Below are positions 36,528-45,042 of a DNA stretch of 64,000 nucleotides, in pieces. Below the pieces are notes generated by a model. That model had not been told where the DNA came from and did no database searches. It saw only the letters and a list, made by a program, of their open reading frames with translations. This DNA comes from Nioella nitratireducens (lineage in GTDB: Bacteria; Pseudomonadota; Alphaproteobacteria; Rhodobacterales; Rhodobacteraceae), in assembly GCF_001879715.1 (NCBI RefSeq), contig NZ_MNBW01000003.1, forward strand, positions 186,001-250,000, given 5' to 3'. Each line of letters starts with the position of its first letter. The stretch's first letter is position 1. Made by a program: the position numbers and the translations under genes.

Positions 36528-37637
36528 CTATTCTGCGGAAATCACGTCCCACATCGCCAGCATCTCCCTGATGACTCGCTTGTCAGTGTCGGAAACGACA
36601 TAGTCGTCGTAGAATTGTTGTCCGTTGAACCGGATCACAGCACGCTCTGAGTCGGCGATGCGGCGGGCTAGTGAAAGCGCAGCGTCGCCCCTAATATCTC
36701 CGAATTCCCAGATCTCGGTATCGTTATCCCGGAACCATTGATTAATCGGAAGCCTCGATGTCTCCCCATCAATGTTGATGGAGGCGTTCTGGACGAAGAG
36801 CCATCCGTCACGAGAGGTGTAATTTACGAAAAGTTCCATTGTCTGTTGACCAGTTCCGGACTCGATCAAGTACAGGGTGACGTAGTCTCTGATGTCCTGA
36901 TACCGCGGCGACGATGGGTGCCGCGCCCACGACGATCCGTCGAATTCCGCTGTCGTTTTGATGAGGCGATTTTCCAACTGTCGCGCGGTCCGCTCCAATT
37001 GGGCCTGCGCCGCTTCGATCGCCTGCTCGTACCGCGCGACACGTTCGTGGTAGGGGGTGTTGTCCGGATTGAGACGCGCGAGCGCCCTGTACGCGGTAAG
37101 GTTGAGCTCCGATTGTGCCGCTGGGATCGGGCGTACGTAGGCTATCAAAGCCGCCTCAAGAGCATCCCGGTCCGATCCGGGGGGCGGGGCGAAGGTGTCA
37201 TCCGCCGTGATGTCTGCGGCAACCGCTCCTATGTCACTTTCTTCCGCTTGAACCCTCTCCAAGAAATCGGCCAGCCTGGTGTCTGATGTGATTTGATCGG
37301 ACGGTTCCTCGGCAGAAATCTGTGGATCTTCAGTATCCAGTATGGCCGGCTGAGCCAGCTCTGCAGCTCTCATTCTCGCGGCTTCGGGACTCGCCCCTTC
37401 GAGGGCGTCCGCGAGGGCGAGACACAAATCGACTTCTCGGGCCAGATCCGAACCGGCTACCTCTCCCCAACTGATCATCGTGGCGGCAGCGTTCAGGTAT
37501 GCTTCGGCATCGCGGGCCAGAAACGCATCACGGCAGGCGGTGCGAGCCTGCTCGAACTCTTGCGCGGATGGTTCGGCACTGACGGGGTGCGTGATGAGCG
37601 CCAAAAAAGTCAACGAGTATAGAACACGAAGCTGCAT
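36528..37637 (-). CDS. Secreted protein of unknown function
   Basis: The 369-residue protein has a signal peptide (MQLRVLYSLTFLALITHPVSA). An acidic low-complexity region lies around 90-150, followed by a predicted coiled-coil/helical segment (YEQAIEAAQAQLERTARQLENRL) and a compact C-terminal domain (WLFVQNASINIDGETSRLPI, ERAVIRFNGQQFYDDYVV). I do not recognise the family. The C-terminal part looks like a domain that measures loss or gain of surface (beta-rich). Codon use is less GC3-biased than in neighbouring core genes, consistent with transfer. Confidence 0.75.
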   Translation of the reverse strand: MQLRVLYSLTFLALITHPVSAEPSAQEFEQARTACRDAFLARDAEAYLNAAATMISWGEVAGSDLAREVDLCLALADALEGASPEAARMRAAELAQPAILDTEDPQISAEEPSDQITSDTRLADFLERVQAEESDIGAVAADITADDTFAPPPGSDRDALEAALIAYVRPIPAAQSELNLTAYRALARLNPDNTPYHERVARYEQAIEAAQAQLERTARQLENRLIKTTAEFDGSSWARHPSSPRYQDIRDYVTLYLIESGTGQQTMELFVNYTSRDGWLFVQNASINIDGETSRLPINQWFRDNDTEIWEFGDIRGDAALSLARRIADSERAVIRFNGQQFYDDYVVSDTDKRVIREMLAMWDVISAE

Positions 37638-37844
37638 CGGACTGTTTAATCCCCTTCTTTCCTGTGTAAATCACAAGAACACATGATCCGGTCCGGGACA
37701 CGTTCCGCGCTTAGCGCAATCAATTCAAGTACCTAATCAAGCTGAAGGTCGAGGTGCCTACCTCGAACGCACTCCGCACCGCGACTTGTCGGGTTGATGA
37801 ACAACTGGAATACTCGGGTCCGGACCGAAATTCAGGATAGATGC

Positions 37845-38357
37845 ATGAGCGGTTTGATGAAATGGGGTGGTGCCCTCCTGTTTGGGTTCGCTTTACTCTT
37901 CGGAGTGAACTATTTCCGGGTGAACGCGCCGGCGCAGGATGCGGCCCGCACTGCTGAGGTGTGGGCATATTATCGGTTCGGTGTGCTCCCGAGCGAGATC
38001 GTTTTCGATGTTCGAGACCTAAGCCCGTCCGCCAGCGCCGCCTCCGTCATTGGGGACCTGCTGCGGTTCTCTGCCGAATTACAGGATCGGGAATTCGGTG
38101 CCGTTCACCTCGCGTGGCGTGGCGAGACAAGGTTCATTCTGCCGGGATCGCACTTTCGCACCTTGGGTCGCGAGTACGCGTTCCAGAACCCAGCTTACAC
38201 GATCCGGACCCTGCCGCAGCACCTGCTGGGGCCGGACGGTCGCCCTGCTTACAGTACGTGGTCAGGCGGTATGCTAGGTGTTCTGGGAGCGCAAATGGAA
38301 GATGTGAACGGTTTTGCTGCGGACTGGTTTGTCGACGATTACATCAGCAGCCGATAA
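37845..38357 (+). CDS. Hypothetical membrane-anchored protein
   Basis: The protein has 170 residues from the ATG at 37845 (MSGLMKWGGALLFGFALLFG), with one N-terminal membrane segment and a periplasmic remainder (PSEIVFDVRDLSPSASAASV, GAVHLAWRGETRFILPGSHF). An upstream ATG at 37794 is in frame. No family is recognised. Its 3' end overlaps the next minus-strand gene by 19 bp. Confidence 0.6.
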   Translation: MSGLMKWGGALLFGFALLFGVNYFRVNAPAQDAARTAEVWAYYRFGVLPSEIVFDVRDLSPSASAASVIGDLLRFSAELQDREFGAVHLAWRGETRFILPGSHFRTLGREYAFQNPAYTIRTLPQHLLGPDGRPAYSTWSGGMLGVLGAQMEDVNGFAADWFVDDYISSR

Positions 38358-38623
38358 AAACATCCCTGACGCCTGCGCCGGTTGAGCCTCCGTTCATGGA
38401 CTGGAAAGACAGCGGCCATCCAGTAGTTCGACATGTGCTTATGTGAGTTCATCCGGGGACGCGGCCACCAGTTTAGTTGTTTTGTGGATCTTCTGAACCC
38501 CCGGAAGATCAGATTCTCCTGCTGGAGCTGGGAGGGCGTGATTTCGCCCCGCCGAAGACGTTCCTCGTCCCTCTCACGGGCACGGGCCTTTGACGCGGCT
38601 CGGTTCTTGAACAGGTCTGACAT
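38339..38623 (-). CDS. Small basic hypothetical protein
   Basis: The 94-residue protein starts at an ATG with a near-ideal GAGGAGG ribosome site 5 nt upstream. The first half (MSDLFKNRAASKARARERDE, then LRRGEITPSQLQQENLIFRGF) reads as a charged helical protein. The second half is Arg/Trp/His-rich and less convincing. No family is recognised. It may be an accessory gene of the same minus-strand group as the split protease. Confidence 0.55.
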   Translation of the reverse strand: MSDLFKNRAASKARARERDEERLRRGEITPSQLQQENLIFRGFRRSTKQLNWWPRPRMNSHKHMSNYWMAAVFPVHERRLNRRRRQGCFYRLLM

Positions 38624-38811
38624 GAAGGCCTCCTCGGTCTTCTGATTAATGTGTCATGGAACACCCCGGCGGCGTCACGGTACATGACTGAGCGGATAGG
38701 GCCTGCTGGCACTTGTAATGGACTATTGCGCCGACCTACTCGAAAGAACAGCCGCGATCAGCGTGGGATTGGAACAGGCACGTGGCTGTGTTTCACCGGA
38801 CCGGTTTATGC

Positions 38812-38988
38812 TCAGCCGGGATCATCGCCGTCTTCATCCAGTGCGGCCCGGTCCTTTTGGCGCCGGATCCGTTCGGCCTTCGTCCCCTCGATCAGGGCGG
38901 CTTCGACGATGCGCGACATGTTGAGCCCGAGGCCACGGGCGTCGTCCACGAGATCAGCACTCAGGGTTACGCTTACCTTTACCCGCAT
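38812..38988 (-). CDS. CcdA-like type II antitoxin, no toxin partner seen
   Basis: The 58-residue protein starts MRVKVSVTLSADLVDDARGL, followed by GLNMSRIVEAALIEGTKAER and an acidic tail (LDEDGDDPG). It is the ribbon-helix-helix architecture of CcdA-type antitoxins. The ribosome site AAGGGAGG is excellent. The gene is below 60 residues and easy to miss. About 190 bp downstream on the same strand no CcdB-like frame is found, so the toxin is missing or replaced. Confidence 0.7.
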   Translation of the reverse strand: MRVKVSVTLSADLVDDARGLGLNMSRIVEAALIEGTKAERIRRQKDRAALDEDGDDPG

Positions 38989-39067
38989 CGTGATCCTCCC
39001 TTGTGTTAAGAAAATACCGCCTCCTCAGGACCATGCTTGTGAGCGGTCGTAAAGCACCCAGACCAAT

Positions 39068-39091
39068 GCCTGGCTTCGACTGAAGCCAGGC
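39068..39091 (-). terminator. Perfect hairpin downstream of the M41 gene
   Basis: The 10-bp perfect stem GCCTGGCTTC / GAAGCCAGGC has a 4-nt loop and lies between the peptidase stop and the antitoxin gene. No strong T run follows on the minus strand, so termination may be weak or factor-dependent. Confidence 0.5.
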
Positions 39092-39129
39092 GGTTCCCTC
39101 CAGCATTGTTCGAGCGGACGGCGCACGGA

Positions 39130-39861
39130 TTATTCATCATGTTCACCCGCGGGTGGCGTTTTCGTGTTGTCCTCCACCCCCGCCAGCAGCCCCGCCAAGG
39201 CGGCGCTGTCGAGTTCTCGGTGTTCGAGGAGCGCGTCAGCGACCAGTTCGACCACGCTGCGATGTTGAACGATGATCTTACGCGCTTCCTCCTGCCCGGC
39301 CCGGAGCCGGGCTTCGACCCGGTTCCGGACCTCAGTCGGCAGCAGGGTTGGCGGGGTGTCCGGGGAGATCCAGCATAGGTCTGGGCCGAAGCCGAACGAG
39401 CATTCCGCCCGTATGCCGAGGGAGGTGGCCTGTGCGAGGTCGCTGTTAGAGCCAGTCCCGGCTCCGCTGGTCACGTCGCCGAAGAAGATGTCCTCGGCTT
39501 CCCGCCCGGCGAGGACCGCCGCGATCATCCCCCTGATGTCCCGAGCCGTCATAGCGTTCAGATGCGGCCGGACGACTTCCCCGCCGCGAGGGCTGATCCG
39601 TGCCAGCGTCGCTGCTGGCAGCCCCAGAACATGGCTAGCGACCGCATGCGCCGCTTCATGGGCCGCGACGCGCCGCATCAGCGCGTCACCGAGCTGCGGC
39701 TGTGCGCGGTCGGCCGCGGCTTGTAAATCCTCTAGACGGAGATCCCGCCCCGCCTTGCGAGCGTTGGTCCGGGCCTCCCGGATCAGTGACGCGATCGCGG
39801 CCCCGGTCAGGCCGAGGAGCTGATCCGCCAGCAGGTCGATTTCATGGTCAGACACAGTCAT
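39130..39861 (-). CDS. FtsH-like M41 peptidase subunit (AAA lid plus protease domain)
   Basis: The protein has 243 residues. It opens with an AAA-lid-like helix (LLGLTGAAIASLIREARTNARK at 15-36). The M41 peptidase follows, with zinc motif H68-E-A-A-H72 and the third ligand D141 in GSNSDLAQAT, as in FtsH. The AAA core is in the preceding gene, overlapping by 4 bp (ATGA). No membrane segment is present. Together the two genes make a soluble split FtsH. Confidence 0.87.
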   Translation of the reverse strand: MTVSDHEIDLLADQLLGLTGAAIASLIREARTNARKAGRDLRLEDLQAAADRAQPQLGDALMRRVAAHEAAHAVASHVLGLPAATLARISPRGGEVVRPHLNAMTARDIRGMIAAVLAGREAEDIFFGDVTSGAGTGSNSDLAQATSLGIRAECSFGFGPDLCWISPDTPPTLLPTEVRNRVEARLRAGQEEARKIIVQHRSVVELVADALLEHRELDSAALAGLLAGVEDNTKTPPAGEHDE

Positions 39862-41144
39862 TGAAGGGCCGCCTTCAACATCGCGCGGACCCCGGCTCGG
39901 TCGGGTCGCCCGACGCGAATATGACGATCGAACCTCCCGCTTCGGATCACTGCCGGATCCACACGCTCGAGGTCATTGGTGGCAGCGACAAGAACCACAC
40001 CTTCGACCGTAGACAGGGCGTCGATGAGAGTGAGGAGTCCGTTCACCATGCCGAGTATGTATCCGTTAGATGATTGATTTCTATTATAAAAACTATCCAC
40101 CTCATCGAGGAAGAATACGGATGGACGGCCTGCCTTGGCCTGTTCGGCGGCAGCATAGAGCGCCTTCAGAGCATCGCCCTGATGCCCCGCTTTCTGAACG
40201 TCTGAATAGGATGTCTTGACGAGGGTGATACCGGCGGACCGGGCCAGCGCCCCGGCCAGCATGGTCTTGCCCGTGCCGGGCGGGCCTGCCAAAACGAAGC
40301 TCTTCGTAACCTCGCGCCAGTCCAACTTTCCGGCCCGCCAGGCGTCCAGATCAGATACGGTCTGACGCAACGTCTCGACCGCTTCTGGCTGGCCGAAGAC
40401 ATCGTCGAGGCGCGGACCATCGTTCGGGGACCGTGCGACATCCTGGAGGCGCCGGAGCTGGGTGAGGGCCGCGTCGAGTGTTTCGGCGGCGAGCACGGGG
40501 GCCAGCGCGACTGGGGCCAGCTTTCCGAGCTGATTTTCGGATATCGGGAGATCCACATCGTGCGCCCGGTGAAGATACTCAAGGATCAGGGCAAGCATGC
40601 GCCGCGTAATGGGTGGCAGGGTCGCGCGCGCTGTGACCAGCGTATCTAGTTCGGGCGGGAGCTGCGCCATACCTGAGACTATGGCGAGCACCCCGTTGCC
40701 TGACAGGAGCCTTCCCGCCAGCCTGGCATGAAAATCTTTCGCTGCCCCGACCCGGCCCAGGGGATCCTCGATCATGAGAGCAGGGAACGGCAAGGATAGT
40801 CGTCGCCAAAGATCCGGGTGTCGCCGCGCGACCCGGTTCCTCTCCTCGTGAGATGAGACAAAGAGCAAAGACAGAAGGCTCGGCCTGGGGCAAAGAAGGT
40901 CCGGCCCGGCGCTTTCTGCGGCGTGGCACAGGCGCATGATCGCAATCGCGGTCAACGCCTCATCTGGGCTAGGTCGAAGCGTGGGCTTCGCGTCCTGCTG
41001 ATCGACGAGCGCGTCGAGGGTATCATAGGACGCGTCCTCGTCGTGCTCAGGGACATCTGCCTGGGGGGCCAGGTCGCCAGCTCTAAGCGAGTCCAGATAC
41101 GCCAGCGCTTCGTGAAGTCCGGGTGTGGGGCGGGTGTTATCCAT
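39858..41144 (-). CDS. AAA+ ATPase subunit of a split FtsH-like protease
   Basis: The protein has 428 residues. The N-terminal about 240 are helical, without membrane segments or a known domain. The AAA core has Walker A GPPGTGKT at 287-294, Walker B VFFLDEVD at 343-350, sensor-1 AATN at 387-390 and arginine-finger region SGRFDR at 402-407. The chain stops at 428, before the AAA lid, which is encoded at the start of the next gene. A GGAGG precedes the ATG. Confidence 0.88.
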   Translation of the reverse strand: MDNTRPTPGLHEALAYLDSLRAGDLAPQADVPEHDEDASYDTLDALVDQQDAKPTLRPSPDEALTAIAIMRLCHAAESAGPDLLCPRPSLLSLLFVSSHEERNRVARRHPDLWRRLSLPFPALMIEDPLGRVGAAKDFHARLAGRLLSGNGVLAIVSGMAQLPPELDTLVTARATLPPITRRMLALILEYLHRAHDVDLPISENQLGKLAPVALAPVLAAETLDAALTQLRRLQDVARSPNDGPRLDDVFGQPEAVETLRQTVSDLDAWRAGKLDWREVTKSFVLAGPPGTGKTMLAGALARSAGITLVKTSYSDVQKAGHQGDALKALYAAAEQAKAGRPSVFFLDEVDSFYNRNQSSNGYILGMVNGLLTLIDALSTVEGVVLVAATNDLERVDPAVIRSGRFDRHIRVGRPDRAGVRAMLKAALQ

Positions 41145-41202
41145 GACTGCCTCCGCGATGCGGCAGGCGCGAAGGCTGCGCTCTGAATGGTGTCTGGATC
41201 AT
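41137..41202 (-). CDS. Possible 21-residue leader peptide of the AAA gene
   Basis: An ATG at 41202 has the ribosome site AAGGAG. Its stop TAA at 41137-41139 overlaps the AAA ATG (41142-41144) by 8 bp, so the short frame could couple to the ATPase gene. The peptide begins MIQTPFRAQPSR. The surrounding frame stays open further upstream without a usual start. This could be chance. Confidence 0.3.
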   Translation of the reverse strand: MIQTPFRAQPSRLPHRGGSHG

Positions 41203-41883
41203 GGGCGGCTCCTTGCGAAAAAAGGGGATCAGTCGCGCCAAGGCGCGGTCCTGTGGGGTATCGATGCAGGTGAGGTTCAGTGCCGTCAGGAGGTCCGGGT
41301 TTGTGTCCAGGCCTGAACTGACGGGAGGCGGATCACGGTCCGCCGGGCAGGGTTGTGGTTCGCATTACGTTCTCCTTCGGTTGAGCCAAGGAATACAGGA
41401 TCGGGCTGGCCTGCGCCACCCGGAATCTATTCGTAAGTATCTGATGCGAAACAAGAAAAAACCTCTGGCTAGTCTTCTGATTTCCGCAGGTCCCACAGGC
41501 CGCATCCTCAGGGCGAGTTGCCAGCCAGGTTAGCATGTTAGGTGATCCGAAAAACGAGGATGCCCCTAGAGGCGCGGCCGCCGGGGTGGCTATTTTGGGA
41601 ACGAAAGCGGAACTCGGGTCGGGTTTCGCAGACAAGGTCCGGGGCTGTCTGGCAACTGATGGTGGGAATCCGAGGCTGATGACCTCGGTTTTGGCCTTAC
41701 TGATTCGTCACTGGGAAGCTCGGTGCGTGTGGATCTGGTCCCGCAGGAGACGGGCATATCCGCTTGTGCGGCCTATCCGGAGGGGGCCTATCAATTACAG
41801 GCGGTGATCGGGATTGTCCTTGCAGGCCTATGATCTCACGCTAATTTTTCGCATCCATGAAGAACAACAAAAGGGAGATCCTC
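41203..41883. other. Non-coding-looking gap between the AAA gene and the amidase gene
   Basis: No gene is supported in this 680 bp. Several short frames exist on both strands, but none has a family match, good ribosome site or codon bias. The promoters of the divergent AAA and amidase genes must lie here. Confidence 0.4.
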
Positions 41884-43200
41884 ATGCCCGATGGCAGCAC
41901 ACCCACGTCACGCCGAAGCGTCGTCGTTTCGGAATTCACGAACTCGGTTCTAGACCCACAGGCCCCTATGTTGGGCCCGGTCGAGAACGGCGGCACGATC
42001 ATCGCCAACACGGCCCCGGGCTGCTGGGGCCCGATGATTACGCCGCGCCTGCGTGGCGGGCATGAGGTGACGACGCCTGTCTTCGTGCAGGGGGCCGAGG
42101 TGGGCGATGCCGTGGCCATCCGGATCCGGGACATCACCGTGACCTCGATCGCGACCGCATCGGGGCATGACAGCTCGCCCGAGGGGTTCTGTCTAGGCGA
42201 CCCCTATGTAGCAGCCCGCTGCCCGGTCTGCGACACGGTCTGGCCGGAAACCCATGTCGAGGGGATCGGTCAGGACGCCGTGAAATGCGACGCCTGCGGC
42301 AACGCGGTGAAGCCCTTCGAGATCGTGCACGGCTACACCGTCACCTTCGACGAGACCCGGAGCGTGGGCCTCACCCTGCCGCAAGAGGCCGCCGAGACCG
42401 TGGCGCGCGACGCGAACCATTACGCTGCCCTGCCCGACGGCAGCCGCCAGCACTCGATCCTGACCTACGCGCCTTCCGACATGCCGGGCACGCTGGTGCG
42501 GATGCGGCCCTTCATGGGGCAGCTCGGGACCTGCCCGTCGATGGCGATGCCCGACAGCCACAACGCGGGCGACTTCGGCGCGTTCCTGGTCGGCGCCCCG
42601 CATGATTACGCGATCACCGAAGAGCAGCTTGTCCAGCATAAGACCGATGGTCACATGGATATCGATGCGGTCCGGGCCGGTGCGATCCTGGTGTGCCCGG
42701 TCAAGGTGCCCGGTGCGGGAGTCTACATGGGCGACATGCACGCCGGTCAGGGCGACGGCGAGATCGCCGGTCACACGATGGACGTCTCGGGCAGCGTGAC
42801 GCTCCAGGTCGAGGTTGTGAAAAACTATCCGATCGACGGGCCGGTCCTGTTCCCTCTGGAGGAAGACCTGCCGCCACTCGCCAGGCCCTTCTCCGAGGCG
42901 GAGAAGGCCAAGGGGCGCCGGCTTGCCGACAAATGGGGCGTGACGGAGATCGAGCCGCTGGCCCCGGTCTCGGTGATCGGCACGGCAGCGAACCTGAACG
43001 AGGCGATCGAGAATGGCCTGTCCCGCGCAGCGGCCCTGCTCGACATGACCGTGGCCGAGGTGCGCAACCGCGCCACCGTGAACGGCGCGATCGAGATCGG
43101 CCGTGCGCCGGGCGTGATCCAGGTCACCTTCCTCGCGCCCCTCGCCAAGCTCGATGCGGTCGGCCTCGGCGACTACGCGCGTGATCAATACGGGCTTTGA
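41884..43200 (+). CDS. Acetamidase/formamidase family hydrolase
   Basis: The protein has 438 residues from the ATG at 41884 with the ribosome site AGGGAGA; an ATG at 41857 is less likely. FmdA_AmdA signatures are PVENGGTIIANTAPGCWGPMITP, VFVQGAEVGDAVAIRIRDI, VYMGDMHAGQGDGEIAGHTMDVSGSVTLQV and AVGLGDYARDQYG. An internal zinc-ribbon-like CPVCDTVWPETH...CDACG is present. It releases ammonia from formamide or a short amide and fits the window's nitrogen theme. Confidence 0.88.
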   Translation: MPDGSTPTSRRSVVVSEFTNSVLDPQAPMLGPVENGGTIIANTAPGCWGPMITPRLRGGHEVTTPVFVQGAEVGDAVAIRIRDITVTSIATASGHDSSPEGFCLGDPYVAARCPVCDTVWPETHVEGIGQDAVKCDACGNAVKPFEIVHGYTVTFDETRSVGLTLPQEAAETVARDANHYAALPDGSRQHSILTYAPSDMPGTLVRMRPFMGQLGTCPSMAMPDSHNAGDFGAFLVGAPHDYAITEEQLVQHKTDGHMDIDAVRAGAILVCPVKVPGAGVYMGDMHAGQGDGEIAGHTMDVSGSVTLQVEVVKNYPIDGPVLFPLEEDLPPLARPFSEAEKAKGRRLADKWGVTEIEPLAPVSVIGTAANLNEAIENGLSRAAALLDMTVAEVRNRATVNGAIEIGRAPGVIQVTFLAPLAKLDAVGLGDYARDQYGL

Positions 43201-43325
43201 GAAAAACTGGCCGAGGTGGTTTTTTCCGCCTCGGCTATACCCGGATCGCTTCTGCGATCTGCGAAAAATCTTGTTGGACCGATCTTTCGCCGCGAAGTAG
43301 GCGGGATTCCTATGATAGGGCCCGG

Positions 43326-43376
43326 ATGTGTCACAGGAGTCACATTAAGTTGGATAATGTGACTCCTGTGACACAT
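43326..43376. repeat. 22-bp perfect inverted repeat
   Basis: The arm ATGTGTCACAGGAGTCACAT (43326-43345, then TA) is repeated in reverse complement at 43355-43376. The loop is 7 nt. Each arm holds two GTCAC half-sites 9 bp apart, so the whole element has four. It is not followed by a T run. It could be a regulator array or the hairpin of a small element. Confidence 0.85.
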
Positions 43377-43444
43377 TTACGGCCTGCGCTGGGGCCTGCG
43401 TTGTGTCGAAGACGCTTGATCACACGCAACTTTTAACGCCTTTC

Positions 43445-43585
43445 TCATCGCCCGTGGTGGCGCAGTTTATCCGCGGTGTCTCTCAGATCAAGAATCAGGT
43501 ACACTGCTCCGCGCACGGGCGCGAAGGTGGCACGAAAGCGGTCGTCAGCCGTAAGGACATCCTTTGAATATGGTTCGCGATCCAC
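43445..43585 (-). CDS. Possible 46-residue protein or gene remnant
   Basis: The frame runs from a GTG at 43585 (VDREPYSKDVLTADDRFRA) to TGA at 43445. Its amino-acid composition looks protein-like (FAPVRGAVYLILDLRDTADK), but there is no clear ribosome site or family. It lies just downstream of the ATP-grasp pseudogene and may be a fragment. Confidence 0.25.
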   Translation of the reverse strand: MDREPYSKDVLTADDRFRATFAPVRGAVYLILDLRDTADKLRHHGR

Positions 43586-43670
43586 GTGGGTAAGGTTTGA
43601 GGTGAGCTAATCTGGGGAGTTTATGGCGTTTTATTTTACTTGAGCTTATCAACGCGATGCCCTGAGACTA

Positions 43671-44693
43671 TCAGGGAACGACATTCCAGAACACCTCCCG
43701 CTTCCCTGCAACAACATTTCTTTCCACTTGCGCGGGGTTCTTAGGTGCGATTCCGATTAAGGCGTCAAGCAAGAGGCCGGGTAGGTTAACGTTGGTGAGT
43801 CCGGTCATCCCGATCCCTCCGGACGTGCGGCTGTTAATCTAAAGCAGCCGCTGTACCCCGAAAGCGTCTTCTATGGTCTGAAGGTTCAGCACCCCCGTCA
43901 ACCCGAACTCACACGCGACGAGACCGGCTAGACGTTCCCCCTCCGGGTCGTGATGAAGAAGCTGAGACGTCAGGGTTTTCCGGCGGGTAACGGTCCCGAG
44001 CAGCCGCCCTTCCAGACAAGCAAAGTCGACGCTCCGCTCCGGGCCGGGCAGGAACGGCATCAGCATCATCGGTTCCGCTCCGGGGAGAGCGCCTAGCATC
44101 GCCTGGAAAGCAGGCTCCGCCAGTTCGAAACTCGACAGGGCGGACAGGGGCGTCCGGTCACCAATCCGCTCCCGAAGTATCCGGAACCCGGCACCGTAGA
44201 TCCCGGAGGCGGGCTTCACGCAAAGGTCCCCCGGATGGTCCGAGAAGGGGGGCGGGCCCGAGCGAAGCCGCTCGTACTGGGAAAGCCCGGTGAAGAGCCG
44301 AAACGGGGTGATCGGGACCCCAGCCTCCGCCATCCGATCAAGGAGTTTGGGCTTCTCCTCCAGAAGCCGCATCGTGGTCTCTTCCGATGCGGTCAGGAGC
44401 CGGACCCCGCGCTCCGCGAACCGGTCCCGGGCCAGCTCATCGCGCCTCCGATACGGGATCACGAGTTTCGCCTTCTCGGAGAGGGCGATCCCCAGAAGCC
44501 AGTTCGCGTAATCGGCCGATGTCATTCTCCGGGTATCTGACGGCTCGGCTAAGAACCGGTCTGCGACGAGCCGGATCGGCGTGTCGTGCCGCTCATGGGT
44601 CGCTATCACGAAAAGGTCGCGTCGACCCCGGCGCATCAACTCGATCGTATCGGCCGCGCCGGCGATATGGTGATTGAAAAGGATCCGCGCGGT
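43671..44693 (-). pseudogene. ATP-grasp ligase of the Ter locus, interrupted by an in-frame TAG
   Basis: The preferred start is a GTG at 44693 (VTARILFNHHIAGAADTIEL); an ATG at 44756 is in frame but adds a hydrophobic leader. The Ter-type ATP-grasp pattern continues through PGDLCVKPASGIYGAGFRIL, LMPFLPGPERSVDFACLEG and GLTGVLNLQTIEDAFGVQRLL. An amber codon follows at 43839-43841 where the family has Glu (LLEINPR). The frame continues after it with INSRTSGGIGMTGLTNVNLP to a TGA at 43671. Without suppression the last 54 residues, including ATP/metal-binding residues, are lost. Confidence 0.8.
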
Positions 44694-45042
44694 CACTCTT
44701 TGTATGATAATTATCGTCGGGATGAGCGTGATGACCGCCATCATCCGCCTTGCCACGTTTTGCGTGAGCGAAACGAAATTTACAACTGACGAAGAAGGCT
44801 AACCTTTCCCAAAGGCCTCTCGTGACCTCATTTTTCTGGAGATCTCCTCAGATAGCCTTGCAATGATCCGCGCTCCTGACTAGCGTCGCGGGGAAGTTAA
44901 ATGATACATTTCATATTTCTGTCCGTGGGATAGGAGCTTGGTCCGTTTGGCCGTTTCGGCCTCTCTCGGATCGGCCGATCGTGGACGGGGTCCGTCAACA
45001 CGCCGTATCGCTGACGCGGTGCGGAGCTCAGGAGAACTCAAG
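44694..45042. promoter_or_regulatory. Divergent regulatory region of the ATP-grasp and terY genes
   Basis: This gap holds two short palindromes: GATAATTATC at 44706-44715 close to the ATP-grasp start, and AAATG-ATA-CATTT at 44899-44911 in an A/T-rich stretch before terY. AGGAG lies before the first terY. No gene is seen. Confidence 0.4.

Noticed and set aside
36366-36650. 94-codon plus-strand frame upstream of the secreted-protein end
   Set aside because: It overlaps the real minus-strand gene and has no ribosome site or family.
41201-41807. Two plus-strand frames of 110 and 90 codons in the gap before the amidase gene
   Set aside because: Neither has a good ribosome site, bias or family pattern.
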